Shown here: positions 15,742-25,071 of the stretch, in pieces
How positions within the stretch are numbered: the first letter of the stretch is position 1
Layout: each line of letters starts with the position of its first letter
Source of the DNA: an uncultured Mucilaginibacter sp.
GTDB lineage: Bacteria; Bacteroidota; Bacteroidia; Sphingobacteriales; Sphingobacteriaceae
Length of the DNA: 32,865 nt
Direction: 5' to 3'
Assembly: GCA_903915155.1 (NCBI GenBank)
Contig: CAIWRU010000009.1
Location: 1 to 32,865 of the forward strand
Notes under the pieces: generated by a model
Database searches by the model: none
What the model was told of the DNA's origin: nothing
The model's input: only the letters and a program-made list of their open reading frames with translations
Position numbers and translations under genes: made by a program

Positions 15742-17394
15742 TTATGCGATTTTGGAATTAACCAAAGCGATGATCTCACTTTCGAGGGCGATGGTTTGTT
15801 TTTCAATCTTTTCTCCCATACTTATAATATCAGCAGTATATGCTTTATCCTTATAGCCTGAAGCATTGATCTTTACATTCATAAAAGCGCCCAACACGGC
15901 AGTACGGGCACAAAGCGCGGCAACACCGGCATCGGTTACGGAATTGGGGTTGCCTGTTTCGGCCATGGCTTTTATTACCTGCAAGCTATCGTGCGACAGT
16001 TGCATTACTTTGAATGGCACTTCAATTGCGTATTTGGTAGCTTCCTGTATAGCCTTGTCGCGGGCGGCCTTTTCCTGCTCGGTTGATTTGGGCAGGCTAA
16101 AGCCTTCCATTATCCGGTTGAATGCTACGGTATCCAGGTCGACCAGTTTTAGTAATTCATCTTTGTAGTACTGCCCTTTTTCGGCCCAGTCGCTGAACTC
16201 CTTCCAGCGGTCGTCCCAGCCTTTTTTGTGCGATGACAGGTTGGCTACCATCGTAGCTAATGACGCGCCTAAAACACCGGCATACGCCGATATGGACCCA
16301 CCGCCGGGGGCAGCGCTTTCGCTGGCGGTTTCATCGGCAAAATCAGTAAGCGTCATGCTAATGAGTTTGCTAGCGGATTTATCTTTCAACAAATATTCAA
16401 TAATGCGCTCATCAGGATTGAAGGGAGCAAGTTCATCAAGTCCCATTGATTTGATAGCTATTTTGATGAGCTCCTTCTCGCTTACACCTACTGAGCGTTG
16501 TTGTTTAAGCAGGAAATATTTACCTGCATCGAGCATTGACTTTAGCGGGATAAGGCCCACCAATTCGCTGCCTGTTACACGCATGCCGCGTGCGGCGGCA
16601 CTTTTACATACCTCGTCGAAGGCGATATGCACAGGTGTAACTTCGATATTGGTAAGGTTCATGGAGATCTGGGCGATGCCATATTCCTCGATATACCAGC
16701 CGATGGCCTTTACAAATTTTAGTGTGCCAGGCTGATTTGTTTTATTTCCTTTTTCATCAGTAACTGTACGTCCGGCTTCGCGTACATCAAACGCTATCGC
16801 ATTGGCTCGGCGGGTTGAGGTTGTATTGATATTGATATTGTAGGCTATCAAAAAATCGCGCGCGCCGATGACAGTGGTGCCACGTTTGGCGTCAAATTCG
16901 GCAGGGCCAAAATCGGGTTTCCATTCGGGTAGCTTTATTTTTTTGAAGAAACCTTCGTATTCTCCCGCTCTTATTACCGACAGGTTATTACGTTTTGCAT
17001 CAGGCTGCGAATTGCCGTATAAGTAGATGGGGATGTTCAACTCCTCACCTACGCGCTTTGCCAGTTTTTGGGCATAAACGGCGGTTTCCTCCATGGTGAT
17101 ATTGCTGATGGGTATCAGTGGGCAAACATCCGTAGCACCCATGCGGGGATGCTCGCCTTTGTGTTTACTCATATCTATCAGTTCCCCGGCCTTTTTAATG
17201 GCTAAGAATGCCGCTTGAATAACCGGTTCAGGTTCACCCACAAAGGTTACAACGGTACGATTGGTGGCCTTACCGGGGTCGACGTTGAGCAGGCGCACGC
17301 CTTCAACAGATTCAACCTCGTTGGTTATTTGTTTAATAATATCAAGGTTTACACCTTCGCTAAAATTGGGGACGCATTCGATTAGTTTAGTCAT
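15742..17394 (-). CDS. ftcD: Bifunctional glutamate formimidoyltransferase / formimidoyl-THF cyclodeaminase
   Basis: A 550-residue two-domain enzyme that ends histidine degradation. The N-terminal formiminotransferase domain (about 1-320: VPNFSEG, HKGEHPRMGATDVCPLIPI, RAGEYEGFF, GTTVIGARDFLIAYNININ) moves the formimino group from formiminoglutamate to THF, releasing glutamate. The C-terminal cyclodeaminase (about 345-550: SAAPGGGSISAYAGVLGASLATMV) makes 5,10-methenyl-THF and NH3. Size and order match the vertebrate-type fusion (about 540 residues). It is the last gene of the hut operon, 19 nt after hutI across a short tandem repeat. No terminator is evident before the convergent pseudogene end at 15716. 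Its presence explains why no hutG or hutF is needed. Confidence 0.93.
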   Translation of the reverse strand: MTKLIECVPNFSEGVNLDIIKQITNEVESVEGVRLLNVDPGKATNRTVVTFVGEPEPVIQAAFLAIKKAGELIDMSKHKGEHPRMGATDVCPLIPISNITMEETAVYAQKLAKRVGEELNIPIYLYGNSQPDAKRNNLSVIRAGEYEGFFKKIKLPEWKPDFGPAEFDAKRGTTVIGARDFLIAYNININTTSTRRANAIAFDVREAGRTVTDEKGNKTNQPGTLKFVKAIGWYIEEYGIAQISMNLTNIEVTPVHIAFDEVCKSAAARGMRVTGSELVGLIPLKSMLDAGKYFLLKQQRSVGVSEKELIKIAIKSMGLDELAPFNPDERIIEYLLKDKSASKLISMTLTDFADETASESAAPGGGSISAYAGVLGASLATMVANLSSHKKGWDDRWKEFSDWAEKGQYYKDELLKLVDLDTVAFNRIMEGFSLPKSTEQEKAARDKAIQEATKYAIEVPFKVMQLSHDSLQVIKAMAETGNPNSVTDAGVAALCARTAVLGAFMNVKINASGYKDKAYTADIISMGEKIEKQTIALESEIIALVNSKIA

Positions 17395-17418
17395 TGGTCA
17401 TTGGGTCATTAAGTCATT
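17390..17418 (-). repeat. Four short tandem ATGAC units across the hutI-ftcD junction
   Basis: GTCATT occurs at 17390, 17397, 17405 and 17413 (ATGAC on the coding strand) with 7-8 nt spacing. The first unit in mRNA order contains the hutI stop TGA; the last gives the ftcD ATG. The intermediate ATGs run into stops at once. Confidence 0.7.
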
Positions 17419-18634
17419 TGTTTGAACCCCATACTTTAATGGGTTTCATCTTTCCTTGCTGATATAGTATTTCGCGGTAATCGTTACAATTATATGCCTG
17501 CATATCCGCTCGCATACCGGGGGCTAATATACCACGGTCGTCAAATTTTAATGCTTTTGCTGCACGATAGGTTAAGCCCGCAAAAGTTTCGGCAGTATTT
17601 AGCTTTTCGGCGGCGCTGAGTATGGCGGCCTGGGTTAGCAGGTCACCCATGGGGGCCGAGCCTGGGTTCCAATCACTGGCGATAGCGAGGCAGGCTCCGG
17701 CATCCAATAACTTGCGGGCAGGCGCATACTGCATTCCTAAGCCTAAAGATGCGCCGGGCAATACAACTGCTATAGTGTCTGAATTTGCCAAGAGTTTGAT
17801 TTCGGCATCTTTACTAGCCTCCAAATGATCGGCTGAAACTGCACCGAGCTTTACGGCTACCGCACTGCCGCCGGTTGTAAACTGGTCGGCGTGAATAGTG
17901 ATGTCAAAGCCCATTAATTTGGCCCGATTAAGATATACCGCTGCTGTATCGGGATTAAAAGCGCTTTCTTCAATAAAAATATCAATACGGTTGCTGAGGT
18001 TGTCATGTTTAATCACGTGTAACAGGTCGTGGAAAACATAGCTTAGGTATTCGGTTTGGTTACCGCTAAAATCTTTGGGTACCATGTGGGCGGCAAGACA
18101 GGTTGGAACCAGGCTTGCTTTTGTTTGGGTCGAAGCTTCGGCTATCACCCTTAATTGTTTTAATTCGGAATGTGTTTCCAACCCGTAGCCGCTTTTTACT
18201 TCGATGGTGGTAACACCTTCGGATAAATGGCGGTTTACCCGTTGAAGCAGCAATTCGGTTAGCAAGGCTTCATCGGCAGCTCGGGTTTGTGTTACCGAAT
18301 CCCAGATACCGCCGCCTGCTTTAGCAATATCCAAATAGCTTTTGCCTTGTATGCGCATGGCATAATCCTTTGCGCGGCTACCTGCAAAGCAAATATGGGT
18401 GTGGCAATCCACAAAACCGGGGAGTAAAACATGATCACCCTCAATTTCTTCAATTTGTGCGGATGAGTTTGCTTTGCGCAGCCTTTCAAAATCATCAACT
18501 GCTATGATCAGCCCGTTTTCAACCAATACGCCGCCATAAGGGATGATTTGCATATCATCGTCCTTTAGCGCCCCCTTTAGGGCGAGGCCCGCAAGAGTTA
18601 GTATTTGTTTAAATGGACCGATTAGTTTTTTCAT
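17414..18634 (-). CDS. hutI: Imidazolonepropionase
   Basis: A 406-residue cytosolic metal-dependent amidohydrolase that opens 4-imidazolone-5-propionate to N-formimino-L-glutamate, step three of the hut pathway. The metal site is complete: H78 and H80 in FVDCHTHICFAGSR, H248 in IHADQFTTGG, and D321 in IASDWNPGSAPMG. H183 in AAHMVP and H270 in SADHLEAS are further conserved positions. Length equals the family norm. The start at 18634 sits only 2 nt from palindromic repeat copy C, so its upstream GAGGGGG, the sole Shine-Dalgarno-like stretch, is supplied by the repeat. It lies between hutU (97 nt upstream, filled by the repeat pair) and ftcD. Confidence 0.95.
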   Translation of the reverse strand: MKKLIGPFKQILTLAGLALKGALKDDDMQIIPYGGVLVENGLIIAVDDFERLRKANSSAQIEEIEGDHVLLPGFVDCHTHICFAGSRAKDYAMRIQGKSYLDIAKAGGGIWDSVTQTRAADEALLTELLLQRVNRHLSEGVTTIEVKSGYGLETHSELKQLRVIAEASTQTKASLVPTCLAAHMVPKDFSGNQTEYLSYVFHDLLHVIKHDNLSNRIDIFIEESAFNPDTAAVYLNRAKLMGFDITIHADQFTTGGSAVAVKLGAVSADHLEASKDAEIKLLANSDTIAVVLPGASLGLGMQYAPARKLLDAGACLAIASDWNPGSAPMGDLLTQAAILSAAEKLNTAETFAGLTYRAAKALKFDDRGILAPGMRADMQAYNCNDYREILYQQGKMKPIKVWGSNK

Positions 18635-18636
18635 AA

Positions 18637-18672
18637 AGCCCCCTCTAAATCTCCCCCGGTAGGGGAGACTTT
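18637..18672 (+). repeat. Palindromic GC-rich intergenic repeat, copy C
   Basis: AGCCCCCTCTAAAT, CTCCCC-CGGTA-GGGGAG and ACTTT repeat the unit seen at 2629-2667. It fills the space just upstream of the hutI start and is inverted relative to copy D, 21 nt away. Confidence 0.85.
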
Positions 18673-18693
18673 TTTGTTATTTTTCTTAATTTT

Positions 18694-18729
18694 AAAGCCC
18701 TCCCTACCGGGGAGGGCTTGGGTGGGGCT
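18694..18729 (-). repeat. Palindromic GC-rich intergenic repeat, copy D (variant)
   Basis: AAAGCCCTCCCTACC followed by GGGGAGGGCTTGGGTGGGGCT shares the architecture and ends of copy B but differs in the arms (GGGAGGGCTTGGGTGGGGCT type). It ends 2 nt before the hutU stop codon. Confidence 0.8.
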
Positions 18730-18731
18730 GC

Positions 18732-20411
18732 CTACCATACCTTCAACCCAAACCTATCTGCCCATTCGGCTGCTTTATCGTAACCGGCATCGGAATGACG
18801 GAAGATACCCATTGCCGGGTCATTATACAACACGCGTTTTAAACAAGTTGCGGCGCGTTCGGTGCCATCGGCTAAAACTACCATACCGGCGTGTTGGGAA
18901 TAGCCCATGCCTACCCCTCCGCCATGATGAAATGATACCCAGGTAGCACCTCCAGCAGTGTTCGACATCAAATTTAACAACGGCCAGTCGGAAACGGCAT
19001 CGGAGCCATCTTTCATACTTTCTGTTTCGCGGTTTGGCGATGCTACTGAACCGCAATCCAAATGGTCGCGACCTATAACTATCGGGCCTTTTACCTTCCC
19101 CGTTGCTACCAGGTCGTTAAATATTAAGCCAGCTTTTTCACGTTCGCCCATGCCGAGCCAGCAGATGCGGGCAGGCAGGCCCTGAAAGGAAATTTTTTGT
19201 TGCGCTTTTTCCAACCAATTTATGAGGGGCTTATTTTCGGGAAACGCTTCCATCAGGGCGCGGTCAGTTGTAAAAATATCTTCGGGGTCGCCGGATAATG
19301 CTACCCAACGGAACGGGCCTTTTCCTTCGCAAAATAAGGGCCGGATATAAGCCGGGGTAAAGCCGGGGAAATTAAACGCGTTTGGTTCGCCGCCTTGTTT
19401 GGCAAATTCGCGCAGGTTGTTGCCGTAGTCGAATGTTATCGCGCCTTTTTCCTGTAGCTTCAGCATAAAACCAACGTGGCGGGCCATGCTTTTTAACGAT
19501 AGGCGCTTGTATTCTGCCGGGTCATTCTTTCTTAATATCGCGGCAGCAGCTAACGACAAACCGTTTGGTATGTATCCGTTTATCGGGTCATGCGCCGAAG
19601 TTTGGTCGGTCAGCATATCGGGAATAATGTTGTCCTTCAACAGCCTTTCCAGCATATCACCCGCATCGGCAACTAAACCAACTGAAAGGGTTTCGCCTTT
19701 TGCTATGGCATCTTTTACCCATGTAATGGCCTCATCATAACTGTGGGTCATTTTGTCGATGTATTGTGTATCCAGCCGTTTTTGTATGCGGGTTGCATCT
19801 ACATCGGCACCGAGAAAAACGCCGCCTGCCATGGTGGCGGCTAATGGCTGCGCACCGCCCATGCCACCTATGCCGGCGCTTACTATTAGTTTGCCTGTTA
19901 AGTCGCCGTTAAAGTGCTGGTTACCTGCCTCTACAAAAGTTTCGTAAGTACCCTGCAAAATACCTTGAGTACCAATGTATATCCAACTTCCGGCGGTCAT
20001 TTGGCCGTACATCATGAGGCCCTTTGCGCGGAGTTCGTTAAAATGCTCCCAGTTTGCCCAGGCGGGTACAAGGTTGCTGTTGGCGATAAGTACACGCGGC
20101 GCTTGCGGGTGACTGCGGATGATACCAACCGGTTTGCCTGATTGCACCAATAACGAATGATCTTCATCCAGTTCGAGCAGCAATTCAATTATTTTGCGCA
20201 AGGCTTCGGGGTTGCGGGCAGCCTGACCTATACCACCGTAAACTACCAGTTCATCGGGGTTTTCGGCAACCTGCCCGTCGAGGTTGTTAAGCAGCATGCG
20301 CAAAGGCGCTTCGGTTTGCCAGCTTTTTGCGTGTAATTGCATGCCGCGCGGGGCCTTATAAACCGGGTGCTTGGCGTATTTTTCAATAAATTCCGAACTC
20401 GTCATCGTCAT
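18732..20411 (-). CDS. hutU: Urocanate hydratase
   Basis: A 559-residue cytosolic enzyme that uses tightly bound NAD+ as an electrophile to hydrate urocanate to imidazolonepropionate. Visible are [10 protein letters not shown] (58-67), the NAD-binding [10 protein letters not shown] (181-190), [11 protein letters not shown] with C418 at the position of the known active-site Cys, and the near-invariant [21 protein letters not shown] and [15 protein letters not shown] blocks. Length is normal (about 555). Its 5' end overlaps hutH by 29 nt (ATG at 20411; a second in-frame ATG at 20405), implying translational coupling. Downstream the repeat pair C/D separates it from hutI. Confidence 0.96.
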   Translation of the reverse strand: MTMTSSEFIEKYAKHPVYKAPRGMQLHAKSWQTEAPLRMLLNNLDGQVAENPDELVVYGGIGQAARNPEALRKIIELLLELDEDHSLLVQSGKPVGIIRSHPQAPRVLIANSNLVPAWANWEHFNELRAKGLMMYGQMTAGSWIYIGTQGILQGTYETFVEAGNQHFNGDLTGKLIVSAGIGGMGGAQPLAATMAGGVFLGADVDATRIQKRLDTQYIDKMTHSYDEAITWVKDAIAKGETLSVGLVADAGDMLERLLKDNIIPDMLTDQTSAHDPINGYIPNGLSLAAAAILRKNDPAEYKRLSLKSMARHVGFMLKLQEKGAITFDYGNNLREFAKQGGEPNAFNFPGFTPAYIRPLFCEGKGPFRWVALSGDPEDIFTTDRALMEAFPENKPLINWLEKAQQKISFQGLPARICWLGMGEREKAGLIFNDLVATGKVKGPIVIGRDHLDCGSVASPNRETESMKDGSDAVSDWPLLNLMSNTAGGATWVSFHHGGGVGMGYSQHAGMVVLADGTERAATCLKRVLYNDPAMGIFRHSDAGYDKAAEWADRFGLKVW

Positions 20412-21945
20412 TCAAATTAATATTATGGTTAACAGCTGTTTCGTTAGCTGTTGCTAACAATTCGCCGCTTGTTATTAGTTGATGTAATTGATTAATATCG
20501 ATAGAAAATATCCTGTCCTCATTTATAAAGGGCACATGTTCGCGGATAAGTTTGTGGCAGGCTTCGATTACCGGGGTCGACTTTAGTGGCCTGCGGAAAT
20601 CTATTGCCTGCGTAGCATATAGCAGTTCAACTGCCTGTATATATTCTAAATTATCAATTACCTGGTTCAATTTCCTGCCGCTGATGGAACCCATTGAAAC
20701 ATGGTCTTCCTGCCCTAACGAAGTTGGTACGCTGTCGGCGCTTGCAGGGAAACACAGGGTTTTGTTTTCGGTAACTAAAGCGGCGGTAGTGTATTGCGGG
20801 ATCATCAGGCCGGAGTTTAGACCGGGATCATTGGTTAATACTTTTGGCAGCCCGTAGCGGCCTTCACTCATTAAATAACAACGGCGGTCGGCAATGTTGC
20901 CTAACTCGGCGGCGGCTATAGTAGCGTAATCTAATGGCAAAGCCAATGGTTGACCGTGAAAATTACCACCGCTTATGGTGTCATTAGCATTAAAAATAAT
21001 GGGGTTATCGGTAACGGAATTTAGTTCGATCTCGGTCAACTCCTTTAAATGCAGCCAGGCATTGCGTGAGGCCCCATGTACCTGCGGCATGCAACGCAGG
21101 GAGTATGGATCCTGCACACGGTCGCAGTTAACGTGGGAATTGCATATTTCGGATTCATTTAACAATGTGTGCAAACGTTTGGCAACCAGTTTAGTGCCTT
21201 TATAGGGTCGGATGGCATGGATGCGTTCATCAAATGGACGGGCGGAACCCATTAAGCCTTCGAGTGACATGGCACCAATCAGGTCGGCTAAGTTAAGTGC
21301 GTTATCTAACCGCTGAACCGCCCTTATCGCGAAAGCCAAAATAAATTGGGTGCCGTTTATCAATGCTAAACCTTCCTTGGGACCTAAAACAAGTGGCTTT
21401 AGGTTATTGTCTTTTAGTATTTTCCCTGCGGGGAATTTTTCACCTTTTACAAAAACTTCGCCTAAACCTATTAATGGTAAGAATAGGTGGGATAATGGCG
21501 CTAAATCACCCGATGCACCTACCGAACCTTTTTCGGGGACTACGGGAATAATATCATTGTCAATGTGCCATATTATCCTGTCTAAAGTTTTTGGGTTGAT
21601 GCCTGAATAGCCTTGCGCCAATGCGTGTACTTTGCTTATCAACATCAGTTTGGCGATCTCCTGCGGGATAGGTTTGCCCACGCCTACGCTATGGCTTTTG
21701 AGCAGGTTGCTTTGGAGCAGGCTGGTGTCTTCCTCGTTTATATGTGTGTCGCACAAAGGGCCGAAACCGGTATTTATGCCGTAAACAGGTATTTGCGCGT
21801 GGACTATCTTTTCAACTTCGCGATAGGAAGCCTCGACCCGCGCCGCTGCATCGGTACCAATAACGCCTTTGGTTTTGCCGGCTGCAATATCCAAACAAAT
21901 GCCAATACTCAAGTGCTCTGTTCCGTAATTGAAATGCTTACTCAT
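20383..21945 (-). CDS. hutH: Histidine ammonia-lyase
   Basis: A 520-residue tetrameric cytosolic lyase that converts L-histidine to trans-urocanate and NH3, the entry step of the pathway. The MIO cofactor triad A144-S145-G146 lies in [24 protein letters not shown] (55-64), [15 protein letters not shown] and the FHGQPLA segment are also diagnostic. Length matches the family (about 510). The start codon overlaps the marR stop by 4 nt (ATGA), and the 3' end overlaps hutU by 29 nt, so marR, hutH and hutU are tightly coupled. Aromatic ammonia-lyase or aminomutase activity is unlikely given the hut context. Confidence 0.96.
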   Translation of the reverse strand: MSKHFNYGTEHLSIGICLDIAAGKTKGVIGTDAAARVEASYREVEKIVHAQIPVYGINTGFGPLCDTHINEEDTSLLQSNLLKSHSVGVGKPIPQEIAKLMLISKVHALAQGYSGINPKTLDRIIWHIDNDIIPVVPEKGSVGASGDLAPLSHLFLPLIGLGEVFVKGEKFPAGKILKDNNLKPLVLGPKEGLALINGTQFILAFAIRAVQRLDNALNLADLIGAMSLEGLMGSARPFDERIHAIRPYKGTKLVAKRLHTLLNESEICNSHVNCDRVQDPYSLRCMPQVHGASRNAWLHLKELTEIELNSVTDNPIIFNANDTISGGNFHGQPLALPLDYATIAAAELGNIADRRCYLMSEGRYGLPKVLTNDPGLNSGLMIPQYTTAALVTENKTLCFPASADSVPTSLGQEDHVSMGSISGRKLNQVIDNLEYIQAVELLYATQAIDFRRPLKSTPVIEACHKLIREHVPFINEDRIFSIDINQLHQLITSGELLATANETAVNHNINLNDDDEFGIY

Positions 21946-22448
21946 ATGGCTTCGGTTTTTAAGATGACGGCTAAGTTTTCATGTATCATACCCGAAAGGT
22001 TGACGGAGCGAAATGTATCTTCAAGGGCGGTTATAGCGGGCAAAATATCGTGGCACCCCGGTTCGCCTGCTGCCAATTGCTGCATGGCAAGCGTTACTGC
22101 ATCCCAAACAGGTAGAACCTGCCGAAGCAATTGCTGTCCCTGTTCGGTAAGCTGCACCAATTGCCGCCTGCCATCATCGGTACAGGTAGTGGTAGCCACC
22201 AATTTTTTATTTTTAAGATTAGTAATAAGCTGACTCGCCGCCGGGTGCGAAACTTCGGTTTGGTCGCTCAATTCTTTTATAGATAATGACCCATTTTTTG
22301 ATAACAGGTAAAATACAGGGAACCAGCTGGCATCAAAATCAATGCCCTCGCTTTGATAGGCACGATTAATTTCGGACAGGAAAGCTTCGCTCAGCCTTCT
22401 TAATCTGCTGCCTAAAACAAGGTATCCCAGGTTTTGATAAAAATTCAT
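21942..22448 (-). CDS. MarR family transcriptional regulator, probable hut repressor
   Basis: A 168-residue winged-helix DNA-binding protein. The recognition region reads SIKELSDQTEVSHPAASQLI (about 56-75), then the wing (TTTCTDDGRRQLVQLT) and dimerisation helices on both sides. It is the first gene of the operon and shares an ATGA overlap with hutH. A perfect 11-bp inverted repeat lies 6 nt upstream of its start codon, as expected for an autoregulated MarR repressor. I infer that it controls the hut genes, with histidine or urocanate as possible effector; in other phyla HutC (GntR) or HutP does this job. That role is inference from position. Confidence 0.88.
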   Translation of the reverse strand: MNFYQNLGYLVLGSRLRRLSEAFLSEINRAYQSEGIDFDASWFPVFYLLSKNGSLSIKELSDQTEVSHPAASQLITNLKNKKLVATTTCTDDGRRQLVQLTEQGQQLLRQVLPVWDAVTLAMQQLAAGEPGCHDILPAITALEDTFRSVNLSGMIHENLAVILKTEAI

Positions 22449-22454
22449 GACGCA

Positions 22455-22478
22455 ATTTATATAAGCACTTATATAAAT
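22455..22478. promoter_or_regulatory. Palindromic operator, likely MarR binding site
   Basis: Two perfect 11-bp arms, ATTTATATAAG (22455-22465) and CTTATATAAAT (22468-22478), are separated by CA. Size and symmetry suit a MarR dimer. The site lies between a -7-like element and the marR start, so binding would cover the transcription start. Confidence 0.65.
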
Positions 22479-22479
22479 G

Positions 22480-22487
22480 CAAGGATA
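22480..22487 (-). promoter_or_regulatory. Candidate -7 element of the hut operon
   Basis: TATCCTTG on the minus strand differs from TAnnTTTG at one position. A TTTG lies upstream at 22504-22507, but the spacer is 16 rather than 19 nt. It directly abuts the operator palindrome. Confidence 0.35.
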
Positions 22488-22724
22488 CAGTAATATTTTT
22501 TATCAAATGTGGAATTAAAAGCCCCTGAGAATAATATGAACCCTTTATTCGAAAAGGACTGCGAAAGCTTTAGCCCGATTGTTTAATTTGCTTATTGATT
22601 AAGACTGACATAAAAAAATCCAAAAAGATCAAGAAAGCTTACCATCTAACCTAATCATCTCATTTTATTATTTTTATCTTAGCAATTCGTATCCAATTAT
22701 AACCCTTATAGCGGTGTTTCCAAA

Positions 22725-24269
22725 ATGAGATTAAAACTTTTACCCCTTTTGCTGCCGGCACTGGTTTTTGCAATAACAAGCTGCAGTAAAAATGAATATG
22801 CTACTGTTCGGCCTGTTGTACCAGATACTACCAAGGTGCCACCGGTAGATACCATTAAAGCGAAATTTTTTACCGTAAGCAATATTTTTCAAAGCAATAT
22901 GGTCCTGCAGCGCGACAAGCCTTTCCGCGTGTGGGGCACCACCACGCCAAATGTGCAAGTAACCATAAAAACAAGCTGGAATGGCGGTGTAGTAACTACT
23001 ATAGCAAATGCATCGGGTAATTGGGTGGCGACAATACCGGCAACAGCCGTAAATAATTCTCCACAAACACTTACCGCATCGGCTAACGGGCTGCCAGCCC
23101 AAACGTTCAGCAATATTTTAATTGGCGATGTATGGATATGCAGCGGCCAGTCAAACATGGTGATGCCGGTCGATTCCATTGCGCCGTTTTTTGGTTTCGA
23201 GGGGGTTGTAAATTATAAGGCGGAAATTGCAGCGGCAAATTATCCCGGCATCAGGGCAATGACGGTGAATACCGATTTTGAAATGGACCCGGCAAATGCG
23301 CTGAAGCCTTCTTTAAACTGGAGCGTATGCTCGCCTGCTACTGTTGGCGGCTATAGCGCGGTAGCTTATTTCTTCGCCCGTAAATTAAATATTTCGCTTG
23401 GTGTGCCTATAGGTATAGTGATATCGGCAGTCTCGGGCACATCTTGCGAGGCATGGGTAAGCAAAGAAACTATTGCTGCCAATCAAACATTAAGCGCTTA
23501 TTACACACAAAACAGTGTAAACCAGCTATATAATGGCATGATATATCCCTTAGGCAATTTGGCTATTAAGGGGTTTATTTGGTACCAGGGCGAAAATAAT
23601 CGCGCAGATTCCCCGGTAAGCAATTACACCCTTTTAAATTCAGATCTTATAAATAACTGGCGAACCCTGTTTAATCAGGGACAATTGCCGTTTTATTTAG
23701 TACAGATGACCCCGTTAGCACAAAATTTTTTTAAGACAACGCCCTGGGGGGATGATCCGACTGCTGATGATTACGCCTTTTTTAGGGAGGCGCAGGCAAA
23801 TATCCGCACGACTATACCAGGTACCGGGATAGCTATTACATTGGATGTAGGCCAGATAATATTTATACATCCACAGAACAAAAAGCCGGTAGGTGAACGT
23901 TTGGCTTTGCTGGCTTTACATAACAACTATAACCAAAATATACAGTGCCTTGGCCCGCAATACCAGTCATTCACTCAAAGTGATAGCACGGCTACTATAA
24001 GTTTTAAATTTGGTACGGCTGACGGGCTTTCACTAAGCAACGCCAACCCGCTTGGCCAGTACTTTTTTGTTGCCGGTACCGATCATGTGTTCAGACAGGG
24101 AAGGGCGGCCATTAGCGGATCGCAAATCATTGTAACCGCCCCAATGGGCACACCACTACCCATACAGGCTGTAAGGTATGCGTTTACCGATTTCCCAATG
24201 AATTGTAACATACAAAATTCGGGCGGCCTCCCTATGGAACCCTTTAGATCAGACAACTGGAGTAATTGA
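22725..24269 (+). CDS. SGNH/sialate O-acetylesterase-like lipoprotein
   Basis: A 514-residue lipoprotein. The signal peptide ends in the lipobox ITSC (C20), so it is anchored in the envelope. A proline/threonine-rich linker leads to an N-terminal beta domain (about 50-130), then the SASA-type esterase: GDVWICSGQSNM with the nucleophile S143, the VISAVSGTSCEAW block, FIWYQGENN (block III), and a C-terminal DVGQIIFIHPQNKKPVGERLA where D and H complete the triad. The family removes acetyl groups from sialic acids or plant-type glycans. The length is typical of the PF03629 enzymes of Bacteroidota. It stands alone, with no polysaccharide locus beside it; the substrate is unknown. Confidence 0.87.
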   Translation: MRLKLLPLLLPALVFAITSCSKNEYATVRPVVPDTTKVPPVDTIKAKFFTVSNIFQSNMVLQRDKPFRVWGTTTPNVQVTIKTSWNGGVVTTIANASGNWVATIPATAVNNSPQTLTASANGLPAQTFSNILIGDVWICSGQSNMVMPVDSIAPFFGFEGVVNYKAEIAAANYPGIRAMTVNTDFEMDPANALKPSLNWSVCSPATVGGYSAVAYFFARKLNISLGVPIGIVISAVSGTSCEAWVSKETIAANQTLSAYYTQNSVNQLYNGMIYPLGNLAIKGFIWYQGENNRADSPVSNYTLLNSDLINNWRTLFNQGQLPFYLVQMTPLAQNFFKTTPWGDDPTADDYAFFREAQANIRTTIPGTGIAITLDVGQIIFIHPQNKKPVGERLALLALHNNYNQNIQCLGPQYQSFTQSDSTATISFKFGTADGLSLSNANPLGQYFFVAGTDHVFRQGRAAISGSQIIVTAPMGTPLPIQAVRYAFTDFPMNCNIQNSGGLPMEPFRSDNWSN

Positions 24270-24496
24270 GTTAACTCTATGCAGCATATAATATGTGTAT
24301 ATAATGTGTATATAGACTGATAACGAAAGCCTTTAAAGTATTGTAATTACCTTTTTAACTTTACTCAATCTGGGAGTAGTATAGTGTTCGCTTAACGCGA
24401 CTCAAATAATCCGAGATTGCATGATATGATAGCAACTTCTGTTAAAAAAAATTAATAGTATTCAGAAATGAACCCGTTTATAATATTTTTAAAGAA

Positions 24497-24805
24497 ATGA
24501 AAGAAATAGTTATAAATGACGAGAGTGGTATTCCAAGGGACTACACTTATGTAAAAGTGACAGAATTGTATAATGGTATGCCCGTTGATCAGTTTGAAAT
24601 TAGGGCAAAGAATGATCGCGGTGTTCCGTATATGATTCAGGCAAAAGAGTCTGCCAACGAGGTAAGGATTTTATATCAGCACAATAACGGGAACCCGGCG
24701 GTTTCCAAGAAAAATATATTTGGAGGCATGCTGCCAATACTTTTTGACCTATACAAAAAGGAAATTGTTTCAAGCTCTCTGGCAAATCCCATTTACGCGA
24801 AATGA
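24497..24805 (+). CDS. Hypothetical protein, possibly 5' part of a decayed gene
   Basis: A 102-residue protein with no recognised family. It is mostly beta-rich and polar (IVINDESGIPRDYTYVKVTELYNG..DQFEIRAK) with a C-terminal SKKNIFGGMLPILFDLYKKEI segment. No signal peptide or membrane helix. It ends at PIYAK; the TGA stop overlaps an ATG (ATGA) that opens a short continuing frame (see the next entry), so it may be the front of a longer gene or the first of two coupled cistrons. About 230 nt without a gene separates it from the esterase; only a short ATGTGTATATA tandem repeat is visible there (near 24293-24316). Function unknown. Confidence 0.5.
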   Translation: MKEIVINDESGIPRDYTYVKVTELYNGMPVDQFEIRAKNDRGVPYMIQAKESANEVRILYQHNNGNPAVSKKNIFGGMLPILFDLYKKEIVSSSLANPIYAK

Positions 24806-24911
24806 AAAAAGAGTACCAGAAACTGCTGGAAAAATGTATGATAAATTGCTTTTAGCCGGCTTGGTCTACCGTGACTATGCTCGGGATGTGTACTATTATA
24901 GGGGGCAATAG
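24802..24911 (+). pseudogene. Frameshifted remnant continuing the 102-residue gene
   Basis: The frame opened at 24802 reads MKKEYQKLLEK and then dies after a further few codons. In the next frame from about 24831 the sequence reads KMYDKLLLAGLVYRDYA up to a stop at 24911. Adding one A to the GAAAAATG tract (24829-24836) would join them into a 36-residue amphipathic helix. I read this as a 1-nt deletion in an A-run, or a sequencing error; programmed slippage is a remote option. Confidence 0.4.
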
Positions 24912-24944
24912 ACTTTAATTAATTCAGCATGGTATTACTTAAAG

Positions 24945-24976
24945 AAAAAAGCCGCTCACATTTTTTGTAAGCGGCT
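24945..24976 (-). terminator. Terminator of the tRNA-Ala gene
   Basis: AGCCGCT (24950-24956) pairs with AGCGGCT (24970-24976), with a one-pair mismatch then ACA/TGT inside. On the minus strand it is followed by six T. It lies about 10 nt past the tRNA 3' end. Confidence 0.8.
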
Positions 24977-24986
24977 GATTATCATG

Positions 24987-25061
<75 letters not shown>

Positions 25062-25071
25062 TACGGGATGG

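Noticed and set aside
16226..16735. 169-codon plus-strand frame
   Set aside because: It is wholly antisense to ftcD, with no family resemblance and Ser/Met-rich shadow composition.
21613..22233. 206-codon plus-strand frame across marR and hutH
   Set aside because: Antisense to two well-supported coupled genes; composition not protein-like.
24293..24316. Short ATGTGTATATA tandem repeat
   Set aside because: Two units in AT-rich DNA; no gene or operator symmetry attaches to it.
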